From positions 372,001 to 436,000 of the forward strand of contig NZ_CP067130.1 of NCBI RefSeq assembly GCF_028553745.1: a DNA stretch of 64,000 bases. Reading direction: 5' to 3'. Under the pieces are notes generated by a model. That model was not told the DNA's origin and made no database searches. It was given only the letters and a program-made list of their open reading frames with translations. Shown piece after piece: positions 1 through 8,296 of the stretch. Each line of letters begins with the position of its first letter. Position 1 is the first letter of the stretch. The position numbers were made by a program, and so were the translations under genes. This DNA comes from Paracoccus seriniphilus. Lineage in GTDB: Bacteria; Pseudomonadota; Alphaproteobacteria; Rhodobacterales; Rhodobacteraceae.

Positions 1-710
1 CGATGCCCGATGCGAATGGCCTCGTCCAGATCATGGGTGATGAACATGGTCGTCTTGCCCAGCTTGCGCGACAGATCCATGAACTGATCCTGCAACTGCT
101 TGCGGATCAGGGGATCCAGCGCCGAGAAGGGTTCATCCATCAACAGGATCTCGGGGTCCGAAGCGATCGCGCGGGCAAGGCCGACGCGCTGCTGCATGCC
201 GCCCGACAATTCGTGGGCGTATTTGTCCTCCCAGCCGCAAAGATCCACCATCTCCAGAACGCGATCGGCCTCTTCCCAACGTCGGGCCTTGCCGGTGCCG
301 CGTATCTCCAGCGGCATGGCCACATTGTCGCGCACCGTGCGATGCGGCATCAGGCCGAAATTCTGAAAGACCATCGCGACGCGACGATTGCGCAGGTCGC
401 GCAGTTCGGCATCGTTCAACCCCATCACATCGTCGCCATCGATGAAGATATGGCCGTCGGTGGGCTCCAGTAGGCGGTTCACATGACGCACCAGCGTCGA
501 TTTTCCCGACCCCGACAGACCCATGACGCAGAACAGCTCGCCCTGACGGATCTGGAAATTCGCATCCGCCACGCCCACCACGCAGTCAAACCTGTCCCGT
601 ACCTCGGCCTTGCTCAGACCTTCGTTCCGGATCGCCTGCAGGGCCTCCTTGGCGCGGGCGCCGAATACCTTCCAGACGCCGCGCGCATCAATTGCGATTT
701 CGCCAGCCAT
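1..710 (-). CDS. proV: Betaine/proline-type ABC transporter ATP-binding protein (3' end outside window)
   Basis: This is the cytoplasmic ATPase of a quaternary-amine (ProV/OpuAA family) importer. The ATG at 710 opens about 236 visible codons and the frame runs off the window, so the C-terminus is missing. Visible motifs are Walker A GLSGSGKST near residue 64-72, a Q-loop FQNFGLMPH near 118, signature LSGGMQQR near 165, Walker B LLMDEPFSALD near 185 and switch His in FITHDLDEA. The insertion between the first strand and the P-loop (about residues 20-45) is typical of ProV rather than of short ABC ATPases. It lies downstream of the binding protein gene, and the permease should follow just outside the window. 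The substrate (glycine betaine, proline betaine, choline or other) cannot be decided from this part. Confidence 0.9.
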   Translation of the reverse strand, partial: MAGEIAIDARGVWKVFGARAKEALQAIRNEGLSKAEVRDRFDCVVGVADANFQIRQGELFCVMGLSGSGKSTLVRHVNRLLEPTDGHIFIDGDDVMGLNDAELRDLRNRRVAMVFQNFGLMPHRTVRDNVAMPLEIRGTGKARRWEEADRVLEMVDLCGWEDKYAHELSGGMQQRVGLARAIASDPEILLMDEPFSALDPLIRKQLQDQFMDLSRKLGKTTMFITHDLDEAIRIGH

Positions 711-779
711 GGCAGCTCCTTTTTCTGGATAGTTGGCCATCCGCAGCCCCAGGGGGCCGCGGCACCAGGGCAGCGGTGG

Positions 780-1742
780 TCAGTTCAAACCCAGCCAGCC
801 GTCGACGACATCGCTGTTTTCTTCCAGCCAGACCGCGACGGCTTCATCGACTTCCTGCCCCTTGATCACGGTCTGATAGGTCAGCTGTGACAGGTCGTCG
901 GCATCCATGTCGATCTTGCCCAGAAAGGCCGCGGCCGCCGGATTGCGCTGTTCCAGGGACTTCGAATAGGCCACGGTCACCGTCTTGACCTGATCGCCGG
1001 TGCTGATCGAGGATTTCGCGAACCAGTCGGCATCCTCGTCGGGCTGAACCATGTGATAGGCCGCCGGATCGTATTCCGGTTCTTCGATGAAGGTCACGTC
1101 GTAAAGCGCATGCACGAAATGGGGCGCATAGCAGTAGAAGACCACACCTTCCCTGTTGTCGATGGCATCCTTCAGCCGCGCGTAGAAGACAGCCTCATCC
1201 TCGGTCGAAGGTTCCAGGAAGGTCTCGATCCCATAGTCGCGCACCTTCACGCGGTTCAGATTGGTCGAGGCCCAGCCCGAAGCACCGACCCAGATCTCTC
1301 CCTTGCCATCGCCATCGCCGTCAAACAGTTCCTGTGCCATGGGTGTCGCAAGGTCATAGACGGATTTCATGCCATGCTCTTCGGCCATATAGGTCGGCAC
1401 GCAAAAGCCCGAGCGCCCCTGGTAACTGCCTTCTGACAGGGCCACTGTGTCCTTCTGATCGACATATTCTTCGGTGAAGGAGGCCTGATTTGGCAACCAG
1501 ACATCCGGATGCACGTCGATATCGCCGCGCCCGCCATCCATTGCGGCAAATATCACCGCATTGGCACCGGGGGCATATTCGGTCACGCCGCCCAGGCGGG
1601 TCTGGATGACCTGCGCGATGACGCGGCTCATGATCTTGGCACCGGGCCAACTTGGCTCGCCGACCTTGACGGTGTCCTGCGCGGATGCGGCCGTGGCCAG
1701 CGACAGTGCCGCCAGTGCCGTGAAAGCCTTGAGATATGTCAT
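780..1742 (-). CDS. Betaine-type ABC transporter substrate-binding protein (OpuAC/ProX family)
   Basis: A periplasmic solute receptor of 320 residues. The N-terminus (MTYLKAFTALAALSLATA...) is a clear Sec signal peptide with a likely cleavage after ASA near residue 21. The mature part begins VKVGEPSWPGAKI, the usual opening of the OpuAC/ProX fold, and is rich in Trp and Tyr, as expected for cation-pi cages that hold trimethylammonium groups. It sits 33 bp downstream of the GcvT-family gene and 69 bp upstream of the ATPase gene on the same strand, so the three are probably one operon under the LacI-type operator at 4044. The exact ligand is inferred only from family and context. Confidence 0.88.
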   Translation of the reverse strand: MTYLKAFTALAALSLATAASAQDTVKVGEPSWPGAKIMSRVIAQVIQTRLGGVTEYAPGANAVIFAAMDGGRGDIDVHPDVWLPNQASFTEEYVDQKDTVALSEGSYQGRSGFCVPTYMAEEHGMKSVYDLATPMAQELFDGDGDGKGEIWVGASGWASTNLNRVKVRDYGIETFLEPSTEDEAVFYARLKDAIDNREGVVFYCYAPHFVHALYDVTFIEEPEYDPAAYHMVQPDEDADWFAKSSISTGDQVKTVTVAYSKSLEQRNPAAAAFLGKIDMDADDLSQLTYQTVIKGQEVDEAVAVWLEENSDVVDGWLGLN

Positions 1743-1775
1743 TCCAAGTCCTCTCTCTGTTGGGTGAATACGCCT

Positions 1776-3701
1776 TCAGGCGCGTGCCCGCTTGCGCTGC
1801 GGGTCTATGAAGGGAATATCGGTGACGGTTGCGCCAAGCCGCTTCATGCGACCATCAAGCTGGCCGATTTCCAGCCGTGCCCCGTTCTGGGCGTGTTCGA
1901 CGCCAATCCGGGCAATGGCGATCGCATGACCCAGCATGGGTGAGCGCGTGGCCGAAGTCACGACCCCGACCTGACGTTCTCCGTCATGGACAGGGCTGGC
2001 GTGATGCGGGACATCATTGCAGTCCAGCAACAGACCTTTCAGCAGGCGACGCGGTGCAGCGGCATTGCGCTGCAGCGCCGCCTTGCCGGTGAAATCGGGC
2101 TTGGACATGTCCACGGCAAAGCCGAGCCCTGCCTCGAAGGCGTCAATGCCGGGTGCAAATTCCGCACCGGCGGCGGCCAGCCCCGCCTCGATCCTGATGA
2201 TCGACAGCGCGTCGCTGCCCATCGGGGCTATGTCGAATTCCTCTCCGGCCTCGATCACCGCATCCCAGATCTTCAGCGCGTCCGCCCTGGCACAAAAGAT
2301 TTCATAACCCAGTTCCCCCGTATAGCCCGAACGCGACAGCATGAAGGGGGCGCCATCGCGATCATGCAGGCGTGCGACCGTCACGCCAAACCATTTCAGG
2401 TGGTCCAACGCCGGGACGGTGGGCTGGGTAAAGACGATCTTGCGCAGCAAATCGCGCGAATGTGGGCCTTGCACGGCCAGATTGGGCATCGCGCCGCCCA
2501 GATGATGAATGCGGACCTGCAGACCCATCTGCTGCGCCAAGGCTTCCAGCAACCGTCCGCTTTCCTCCGATCCGCAGCACCAGCGGAACAGATCGGGACC
2601 AAGCCGGAACAGCGTGCCATCATCGACGACGGTGCCCGCGGCATCGCACATCAAGGTATAAGAACCGCGCCAGACGGCCAGCTTCGCGACATTGCGCGTC
2701 GTCGCCTGCTGCAACAGCGTTTCGGCATCGGGGCCGATGATGTCATATTTGCGCAGTCCGCTCATGTCCTGAACGGTCACGGCATTGCGGCAGGCCCAAT
2801 ATTCGCCGATCGTTCCCTGCGCGGCAAAGCTGACCGGAACCCAGAGATCGCGCGCCGGCGCAAAATGCTGTGTCAGCGGCGCCAGCCGGTCGTGAAAGGC
2901 CGAATTCTGGCTGATGGACATGGGGGCGTCTTCCTTTTCGCGATAGGCCACGGCACGGCGGATCGGAGTTTCGGGCCGATAGATGCGCACATGCACGTCG
3001 GTGGGGTTCCAGCCATTGATCGGATCGATGTCATCCGGGCAGGCAGTCGAAACACAGACCAGATCTTCCATCGCCTGCATGGCAACGTAATCGCCGGGGC
3101 GGGAATGGGATTCCTCGGTCATGATGTGATGCGTGCCGGGATCGATCCAGGTGTTCCAGAAGAAGTTGATCGCCGGCCAGGCCGCGCGACGGGCAACGCC
3201 ATAGGGTGCCAGAACTTCGGATATGTTGTCCGAGCAGTTGACGTGCCCCGGGAAGCCGCGCTCCTCATAGCCGCGCGCCGTGCAGGCCAGCCCGAAGGTG
3301 TCATGACGTCCGCAGGTGTCCTGAACGACCTTCAGCAGCGGGGTCATGTCGCGGTCATAGAACTTGTCCAGCAATCCCGGCCCCGGATAGGCTCGCCGCA
3401 CCATCGAGCGCGTCACGGTGCCGTCGATCATCAGTTCCTCGCCGCGATGCAGGCCATCGGCGCGAAATGCCGTGAAATCCGAACATTGCTGCCCCTCGAC
3501 ATCGATGATCTGCAGGAATTCGCCCTTTTTCAGCTCATAGGCCATGGCGGTGGCGCGCGGCAAGGTGAACTCATCACGGGTATCGCCCAGCAGGGGGGGC
3601 AGAAGCGGATCATTTCCGGATGCGGGTTGCAATGTCAGGTGGACCTGTCCCGTCAGATCGCCCGTGACCAGCGCAGCAGGCGTGACAGGCCGGAAGATCA
3701 C
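1776..3701 (-). CDS. DUF1989-GcvT (aminomethyltransferase-like) fusion protein, 5' end lost by frameshift
   Basis: This open frame holds two modules. Residues about 40-250 match the DUF1989 (urea carboxylase-associated) family, with its conserved Cys and His residues (for example CGRHDTFGLACTARGYEERG and GHVNCSDN). Residues about 265-635 form a GcvT/DmdA-type tetrahydrofolate-dependent fold (LRKYDIIGPDAETLL, SRSGYTGELGYEIF, GSDALSIIRIEAGLAA). The expected job is methyl or methylene transfer from a small amine to folate. The frame begins only at an internal GTG (3701) with no ribosome site. The missing N-terminal 107 residues are intact in another frame (see 3610-4023). Dropping one base of the G5 run at 3703-3707 joins them as ...GGTPVIFRPVTPAA... 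This is either a real inactivating mutation or an assembly error. It is operonic with the betaine transporter. Confidence 0.82.
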   Translation of the reverse strand: MIFRPVTPAALVTGDLTGQVHLTLQPASGNDPLLPPLLGDTRDEFTLPRATAMAYELKKGEFLQIIDVEGQQCSDFTAFRADGLHRGEELMIDGTVTRSMVRRAYPGPGLLDKFYDRDMTPLLKVVQDTCGRHDTFGLACTARGYEERGFPGHVNCSDNISEVLAPYGVARRAAWPAINFFWNTWIDPGTHHIMTEESHSRPGDYVAMQAMEDLVCVSTACPDDIDPINGWNPTDVHVRIYRPETPIRRAVAYREKEDAPMSISQNSAFHDRLAPLTQHFAPARDLWVPVSFAAQGTIGEYWACRNAVTVQDMSGLRKYDIIGPDAETLLQQATTRNVAKLAVWRGSYTLMCDAAGTVVDDGTLFRLGPDLFRWCCGSEESGRLLEALAQQMGLQVRIHHLGGAMPNLAVQGPHSRDLLRKIVFTQPTVPALDHLKWFGVTVARLHDRDGAPFMLSRSGYTGELGYEIFCARADALKIWDAVIEAGEEFDIAPMGSDALSIIRIEAGLAAAGAEFAPGIDAFEAGLGFAVDMSKPDFTGKAALQRNAAAPRRLLKGLLLDCNDVPHHASPVHDGERQVGVVTSATRSPMLGHAIAIARIGVEHAQNGARLEIGQLDGRMKRLGATVTDIPFIDPQRKRARA

Positions 3702-4023
3702 CGGGGGTGCCGCCCTGCCCCGCGATCCAGCCGATCAGCGCATCGGCATCGCAATCGGCAATCTGCAGCGTGCCATGGGCGGCAAGGCCAAGGCTGTCCA
3801 ACGCGGGCTGCCCGCCGGGACCAAAGGCGACGATCTGGGCCGTCACTCCGGCCGTCAAGGACAGGGAAAGCAGATCGCCGGGGCGCATGTCATGCATCAG
3901 GCCCTGCCGTGGAGCGATCCGGTGCAAGAGGGCTTCGCCGCGCTTGGCAAAGCCCGGAAAGGCCCGGCCAGCGGATCTGAAACCCATGTTGTCGAATTCG
4001 CGCAGCACTTCGTAACGAGACAT
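3610..4023 (-). pseudogene. N-terminal part of the frameshifted DUF1989-GcvT gene
   Basis: Reading leftward from ATG 4023 gives MSRYEVLREFDNMGFRSAGR..., which continues sensibly to ...DALIGWIAGQGGTP and then, past position about 3703, turns into nonsense (GDLPACHACCAGHG...) before stopping at 3610. The sense continues in the adjacent frame, where VIFRPVTPAALVTGDLTGQ opens the 1776-3701 frame. So this is the first domain of the same protein, and the intact product would have about 748 residues. A TTG at 4044 lies inside the palindromic operator and is a less likely start. No strong Shine-Dalgarno sequence precedes 4023. Confidence 0.75.
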
Positions 4024-4043
4024 CAACCGATCCGATCTTGCCA

Positions 4044-4080
4044 ATGTAACTAGTTACATGATTGTTGAAACCAGTTACAT
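4044..4080. promoter_or_regulatory. LacI-type operator between the betaine operon and its regulator
   Basis: ATGTAACTAGTTACAT at 4044-4059 is a perfect 16 bp palindrome of the form GTAAC-N2-GTTAC, a shape typical of LacI/GalR-family operators. A second half-site, CAGTTACAT, follows at 4072-4080. It lies 21 bp upstream of the leftward gene start (4023) and about 90 bp upstream of the divergent LacI-family gene (4148), so it can serve both. Confidence 0.72.
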
Positions 4081-4147
4081 CTGTCAATATATTTAGAGCG
4101 GACTGGCGCAACAAGACTGGCATCAGGCGATTGACAGGCAGGAAACA

Positions 4148-5170
4148 ATGGGAAAATCGGGGCATCGGAAACGCGCGAACCTACGTGATGTCGCGACCGC
4201 TGCCGGTGTTTCGGTTGCCACGGTATCACGCGTTCTGAACAGCCCCCATACCGTCGCCGAGCAAACCCGCGAGCGTGTTGACGAGGCGATTCGCAGCCTG
4301 CAATGGGTGCCCAGTGCCGCAGCCCGGGCGATCAATTCCGGGCGGACACGCTTCGTCGGGGCCCTGGTCCCGACGTTGGATCACGACATCTTCGCCCGCG
4401 TCCTTGCCGGTCTGGAGCGGCAACTGGCCTGCCGCAGGCTTTCGCTGGTCGTCGCGACGACCGATGGCGACCCGCAGATCGAAACCAGCAAGGCCAAGGG
4501 GCTGATCGACATTGGTGCAGAAGGGTTGATCATCTCGGGCAAATCCCATGCTGCCGACCTTTACAGCCTGATCGAGAGAACGCGCCTGCCGACGGTGGCG
4601 ACCTCTTGCTATGATCCGGATTATGCCCTGCCGACCATCGGCTATGACAACGCCAGGGCCGCCTGCGCGGCATTGGCCCATCTGGCGGAACTCGGGCATC
4701 GGCGCATCGCGGTTCTGCATGGACCCAAGGCCAACAATGACCGCACGCGCGCGCGGATCGCGGGGCTGACCGCGCAGCGTGGCGAATGCGATTTGACGTT
4801 TCTCGAGGTGCCGCTGTCAACGGCCGGCGGCTGCGAGGCGGTTCGCCATGTCCTGAAATCCGCGCGGCAGGCCACTGCCCTTCTTTGCCTGTCCGATGTT
4901 CTGGCCGCAGGGGCGATGTTCGAACTGCAGCGTCAGGGCATCACCATGCCAGAGCGAATGTCCGTCATGGGCATTGACGACCTGCCCGATTCAGCCTGCC
5001 TCTATCCCGCCCTGACGACCATTCACCTGCCCGTGTCCCGCATGGGTCGACATGCTGCGGATGCAATTGCATCCTGGGTGGAAACCGAGGAAGAGCCCGC
5101 CAGCCTGCTGCTGGATTTCAACCTTGTCGTCAGGGGATCGACGACAAGGCCCCGTGAACCTGAAACCTGA
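4148..5170 (+). CDS. LacI/GalR-family transcriptional regulator
   Basis: A 340-residue regulator. The N-terminus carries the LacI helix-turn-helix and hinge (LRDVATAAGVSVATVSRVLN, residues about 11-30, then AARAINSGRTRFVG). This is followed by a periplasmic-binding-protein-like sensor core ending in GIDDLPDSACLYPALTTI, where family members dimerise. It is divergent from the frameshifted GcvT-betaine transporter operon and upstream of the rightward 5362-8257 genes, with a perfect palindrome in between, so it probably controls one or both. The effector is unknown. The start ATG is chosen because it directly precedes the HTH with little extra sequence. Confidence 0.93.
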   Translation: MGKSGHRKRANLRDVATAAGVSVATVSRVLNSPHTVAEQTRERVDEAIRSLQWVPSAAARAINSGRTRFVGALVPTLDHDIFARVLAGLERQLACRRLSLVVATTDGDPQIETSKAKGLIDIGAEGLIISGKSHAADLYSLIERTRLPTVATSCYDPDYALPTIGYDNARAACAALAHLAELGHRRIAVLHGPKANNDRTRARIAGLTAQRGECDLTFLEVPLSTAGGCEAVRHVLKSARQATALLCLSDVLAAGAMFELQRQGITMPERMSVMGIDDLPDSACLYPALTTIHLPVSRMGRHAADAIASWVETEEEPASLLLDFNLVVRGSTTRPREPET

Positions 5171-5275
5171 GCCGTCGCGGCATCTTTCCCGTGGCTCGGC
5201 AACGACAACTGGCACGGCAAGGCGGGTCTGTCGCAAAGATGCTGCAACCGCCTGTCAGCAAAACCGCCCCATTGG

Positions 5276-5295
5276 GTAAAATGCCGTTGTTTTAC
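5276..5295. promoter_or_regulatory. Inverted repeat upstream of the beta-hydroxyacid dehydrogenase gene
   Basis: GTAAAA and TTTTAC arms separated by 8 bases lie about 67 bp before the start at 5362, in the 191 bp gap after the LacI-family gene. It could be an operator. The arms are short, and the sequence does not match the palindrome at 4044. Confidence 0.3.
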
Positions 5296-5361
5296 TGATC
5301 TCATGATCAGCCCCATTCTGTTGCGAATATCGAATTCGCGAAGAAAAGGGCGGCGTGGCAG

Positions 5362-6333
5362 ATGAAGATCGGATTTATCGGACTTGGCAATGTCGGCGGC
5401 AAGCTTGCCGGCAGTTTGCTGCGCAATGGCTTCGACCTGACGGTCCATGATCTGGACGCGGATCTCGTGGCGACATTCGTGCAGCGCGGGGCGAAATCGA
5501 CGACCGGCCCCCTTGCGATGATGCAGGATTGCGATGCGGTCATCACCTGCCTGCCCTCGCCCGCGGCCTCGGCCGAGGTGGTCGAGGGCATGCTGCCTGC
5601 CGTTGATGGTTCGAAGATCTGGATGGAAATGTCCACCACGGATGAGTCCGAGGTCAAGCGGCTGGCCGAGCTGATCAAGGCGCGGGGCGGCGCTGCGATG
5701 GAATGTCCCGTCTCGGGCGGCTGTCATCGTGCGGATACAGGCAATATCTCGATCTTCGCCGGCTGTGACCGGGCCACCTTCGAACGGATGCTGCCGACAT
5801 TGACGACGCTTGGCCGCCGGGTGCTGCATACCGGCGAGATCGGCACGGCCTCGGTCCTGAAGGTGATGACCAATTACCTGGCAACGGCCAATCTGCTGAC
5901 CTGCTGCGAAGCACTGGTGACCATGAAGGCCGCGGGCGTCGACATGAACACCACCTATGAAGCGATGAAGATTTCCTCGGGCACGTCATTCGTGCATGAA
6001 ACCGAAAGCCAGCTGATCCTGAACGGTTCGCGTGATGTCTCATTCACCATGGATCTGGTGAAGAAGGACATAGGATTGTTTCAGAAGATCGCCGATCAGA
6101 CAGGCGTCCCGCTGGAGATCAGCCCGCTGATGGTGCAGATCCTTGACGACGGCATCGCCCGTTTCGGGGAACGCGAGCTTTCCCCCAACATCATCCGGCG
6201 GCTGGAGGAAGCAACCGGGCTGGACATCCGGGCCCCCGGATTCCCCGCAGAACTGACCGATGATGAGCCCGAGGAACCGGGATATGAGGTCATCCCGACC
6301 GGGCTTTCCGCACCCATGATGGCAGCAGGATGA
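5362..6333 (+). CDS. NAD(P)-dependent beta-hydroxyacid dehydrogenase (3-hydroxyisobutyrate dehydrogenase family)
   Basis: A 323-residue cytosolic dehydrogenase. The Rossmann start is GFIGLGNVGG (residues 4-13), the substrate motif is CPVSGG (115-120), and the catalytic signature is G-x5-K-x3-N with Lys167 and Asn171. The family oxidises 3-hydroxyacids such as 3-hydroxyisobutyrate, tartronate semialdehyde and threonate. The C-terminal helical domain is of normal length plus a short acidic tail. The stop overlaps the start of the class II aldolase gene by 4 bp, so the two are translationally coupled. Next to an aldolase, the known LtnD/OtnC type of acid-sugar route comes to mind, but no kinase (OtnK) is present, so the substrate is left open. 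Confidence 0.88.
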   Translation: MKIGFIGLGNVGGKLAGSLLRNGFDLTVHDLDADLVATFVQRGAKSTTGPLAMMQDCDAVITCLPSPAASAEVVEGMLPAVDGSKIWMEMSTTDESEVKRLAELIKARGGAAMECPVSGGCHRADTGNISIFAGCDRATFERMLPTLTTLGRRVLHTGEIGTASVLKVMTNYLATANLLTCCEALVTMKAAGVDMNTTYEAMKISSGTSFVHETESQLILNGSRDVSFTMDLVKKDIGLFQKIADQTGVPLEISPLMVQILDDGIARFGERELSPNIIRRLEEATGLDIRAPGFPAELTDDEPEEPGYEVIPTGLSAPMMAAG

Positions 6334-7085
6334 GCGGGGCAATGACAAGCGGGAACCTGACCCATTGGGCCGAACGCGCCGATCTGGCGGCGACCTTTCG
6401 TTGGGCCGCGCGCCTTGGCATGCATGAGGCGGTGGCCAACCATTTCAGCCTGGCGGTGAATGACCGTGGTACCGAATTCCTGATCAACCCGAACCAGATG
6501 CATTTTTCGCGCATCAAGGCTTCGGACCTGCTGCTGCTGGACGCCGATGACCCGGCGGCGCTGCAGGCGCCCAACGCCCCCGATCCCACCGCATGGGGCC
6601 TGCATGCCGCCGTGCATCGCAACTGTCCCCATGCGCGTTGTGTCATGCATACCCATTCGATCTGGTCCACGGTCCTGGCCTGCCTGGCCGACAGCAGGCT
6701 GCCACCGATCGACCAGAACACGGCAACCTTCTATGACCGCTATGTCATCGACGATGCCTTCGGCGGCCTGGCATTCGAAGAAGAAGGGTTGCGATGCGCC
6801 GACTTGCTGTCCGACCCCGCGAAGAAGGTGATGATCATGGGCAACCATGGCGTGCTGGTCATCGGCGATAGCGTCGCGGACAGCTGGAACCGTCTGTTCT
6901 ATTTCGAACGCGCCGCCGAGACCTATATCCGTGCGCTGCAGACCGGACAGAAACTGCGGATCATTCCTCACGACATTGCCGAGAAGACCGCGCAGGAACT
7001 GGAAGAATACCCCGGTCAGGCCGAGGCCCATCTGGCCGAACTGCGCGCAATTCTGGACGAGGAAAACGACAATTACGCCTGCTAG
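6330..7085 (+). CDS. Class II aldolase/adducin family protein
   Basis: A 251-residue member of the zinc-dependent class II aldolase family. The metal-binding His residues are visible as HTHS (His107 and His109) and in GNHGVLV (His173). Members cleave or decarboxylate phosphorylated sugars, sugar acids or related hydroxy-keto acids (fuculose-1-phosphate aldolase, OtnC), and some act on unphosphorylated substrates. It overlaps the dehydrogenase upstream by 4 bp and is followed 26 bp later by the dioxygenase gene, which indicates one operon. The reaction cannot be fixed from sequence alone. Confidence 0.85.
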   Translation: MSGAMTSGNLTHWAERADLAATFRWAARLGMHEAVANHFSLAVNDRGTEFLINPNQMHFSRIKASDLLLLDADDPAALQAPNAPDPTAWGLHAAVHRNCPHARCVMHTHSIWSTVLACLADSRLPPIDQNTATFYDRYVIDDAFGGLAFEEEGLRCADLLSDPAKKVMIMGNHGVLVIGDSVADSWNRLFYFERAAETYIRALQTGQKLRIIPHDIAEKTAQELEEYPGQAEAHLAELRAILDEENDNYAC

Positions 7086-7111
7086 GCCCCTTTGCACGGG
7101 ATGATATCGCC

Positions 7112-8257
7112 ATGAGCAACATAACCTTTGACCTTCGCGACAACGGCATGATCGTCGGCCTGCCCGAGGGAGAGACCTATTTCAACTATTACTGGCTGCG
7201 CGATGCTTGCCAGAGCAGCATCGACCCCCAGACCCGCGAAAGGGTGTTCGATGTCACCCAGATGAAATCTCCGCCGCGCGCCATTTCGGCGATGGTCCGG
7301 GATGATGTTCTGGTGATCGACTGGCGTGACGAGGCGCAACCCTCGCATGTGCCCATGTCCCTGCTGACCGAAGTGGCCGCCAATGGTCGCGCCGCCGATC
7401 CGGCCGCCCTGCCGCGCAAACTGTGGTACAGCGACCATCTGCCCCGCATCACCCGCGTCGAACAGAACGCCGTCCTGAACAGCGACGAAGGTCGCGCCCG
7501 GTTGACGCGCGCCCTGATCGAGGATGGCATCGCCATCGTGACCGGCATGGACAAGACGACCGAGGCCCTGCCGCGTCTGGTCAATTCCATCGGCCCGGTT
7601 ACCCCATCGGCCGAAGGCCTGTTTTTCGACGTCCGGGTCGAGATCGCGCCCACGAATCTGGCCTTCACCGCTGGCCCGCTGGAGATGCATACCGACCTGC
7701 CGGGCGAGGAAAACGCGCCCGGCGTGCAGTTCCTGCACTGCCTGGAGAATACGGTCGAAGGCGGACTGTCGCTGTTCCTTGACGGTGCCGCCGTGGCCGA
7801 GGCCCTGCGCGCCGAGGATCCCGAGGCGTTTGCCCTGCTGGCCAGTCACGAGATCCCCTTCTTCTATCGTCATGACAATTGGGACTATCGCGCCCATCAG
7901 CGCGTGATCGAGACCGATCCGGATGGCGAGGTGACCGGCGTCACCATTTCCCAGCATCTGCAGGACAATATGGACCTGCCCCAGGATTTGCTGGACGTCT
8001 ATTACCCGGCTTTCGTCAAGTTCATCCGCATGATGCAGGAAGACCGTTTCACCCTGCGCTTCCGGTCTCAGGCGGGCAACTGCGTGGTGTTTGACAACCA
8101 TCGCATCGTTCATGGCCGCGAAGGCTATGTCGCCGACAGCGGCAGCCGCCATCTGCGCGGATGTTATACGGATCGTGGCGCGCTGCGATCCACCTATCGC
8201 GTCCTGATGCAGAAGGGTGTGGCCGATATCAGCCCACCCGCCAGTGCTCTGGCGTGA
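7112..8257 (+). CDS. Gamma-butyrobetaine dioxygenase-like 2-oxoglutarate/Fe(II) oxygenase
   Basis: A 381-residue protein with the two-domain plan of gamma-butyrobetaine and trimethyllysine dioxygenases: an N-terminal DUF971-like domain (about 1-95) and a C-terminal TauD-type double-stranded beta helix. The iron facial triad is visible as HTD (His193, Asp195) and the distal His334 in HRIVHGR. The bacterial and animal enzymes use cysteines in the N-terminal domain to bind zinc, but here only Cys33 is present, so that zinc site appears lost. Hydroxylation of a trimethylammonium carboxylate fits the nearby betaine ABC transporter, but this is inference. It is last gene of the rightward operon. 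Confidence 0.85.
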   Translation: MSNITFDLRDNGMIVGLPEGETYFNYYWLRDACQSSIDPQTRERVFDVTQMKSPPRAISAMVRDDVLVIDWRDEAQPSHVPMSLLTEVAANGRAADPAALPRKLWYSDHLPRITRVEQNAVLNSDEGRARLTRALIEDGIAIVTGMDKTTEALPRLVNSIGPVTPSAEGLFFDVRVEIAPTNLAFTAGPLEMHTDLPGEENAPGVQFLHCLENTVEGGLSLFLDGAAVAEALRAEDPEAFALLASHEIPFFYRHDNWDYRAHQRVIETDPDGEVTGVTISQHLQDNMDLPQDLLDVYYPAFVKFIRMMQEDRFTLRFRSQAGNCVVFDNHRIVHGREGYVADSGSRHLRGCYTDRGALRSTYRVLMQKGVADISPPASALA

Positions 8258-8296
8258 TCAGGTGGCGCGGGGCCGCCCCGCGCCTTTCCTGCAGGG

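Noticed and set aside
3703..3707. Phase-variable homopolymer switch
   Set aside because: A run of five G is common in this DNA and too short to propose slipped-strand switching over a simple indel or sequencing error.
1986..3980. A 664-codon open frame on the plus strand
   Set aside because: Antisense shadow of the DUF1989-GcvT gene; the translation is rich in Arg, Gln and His with no domain.
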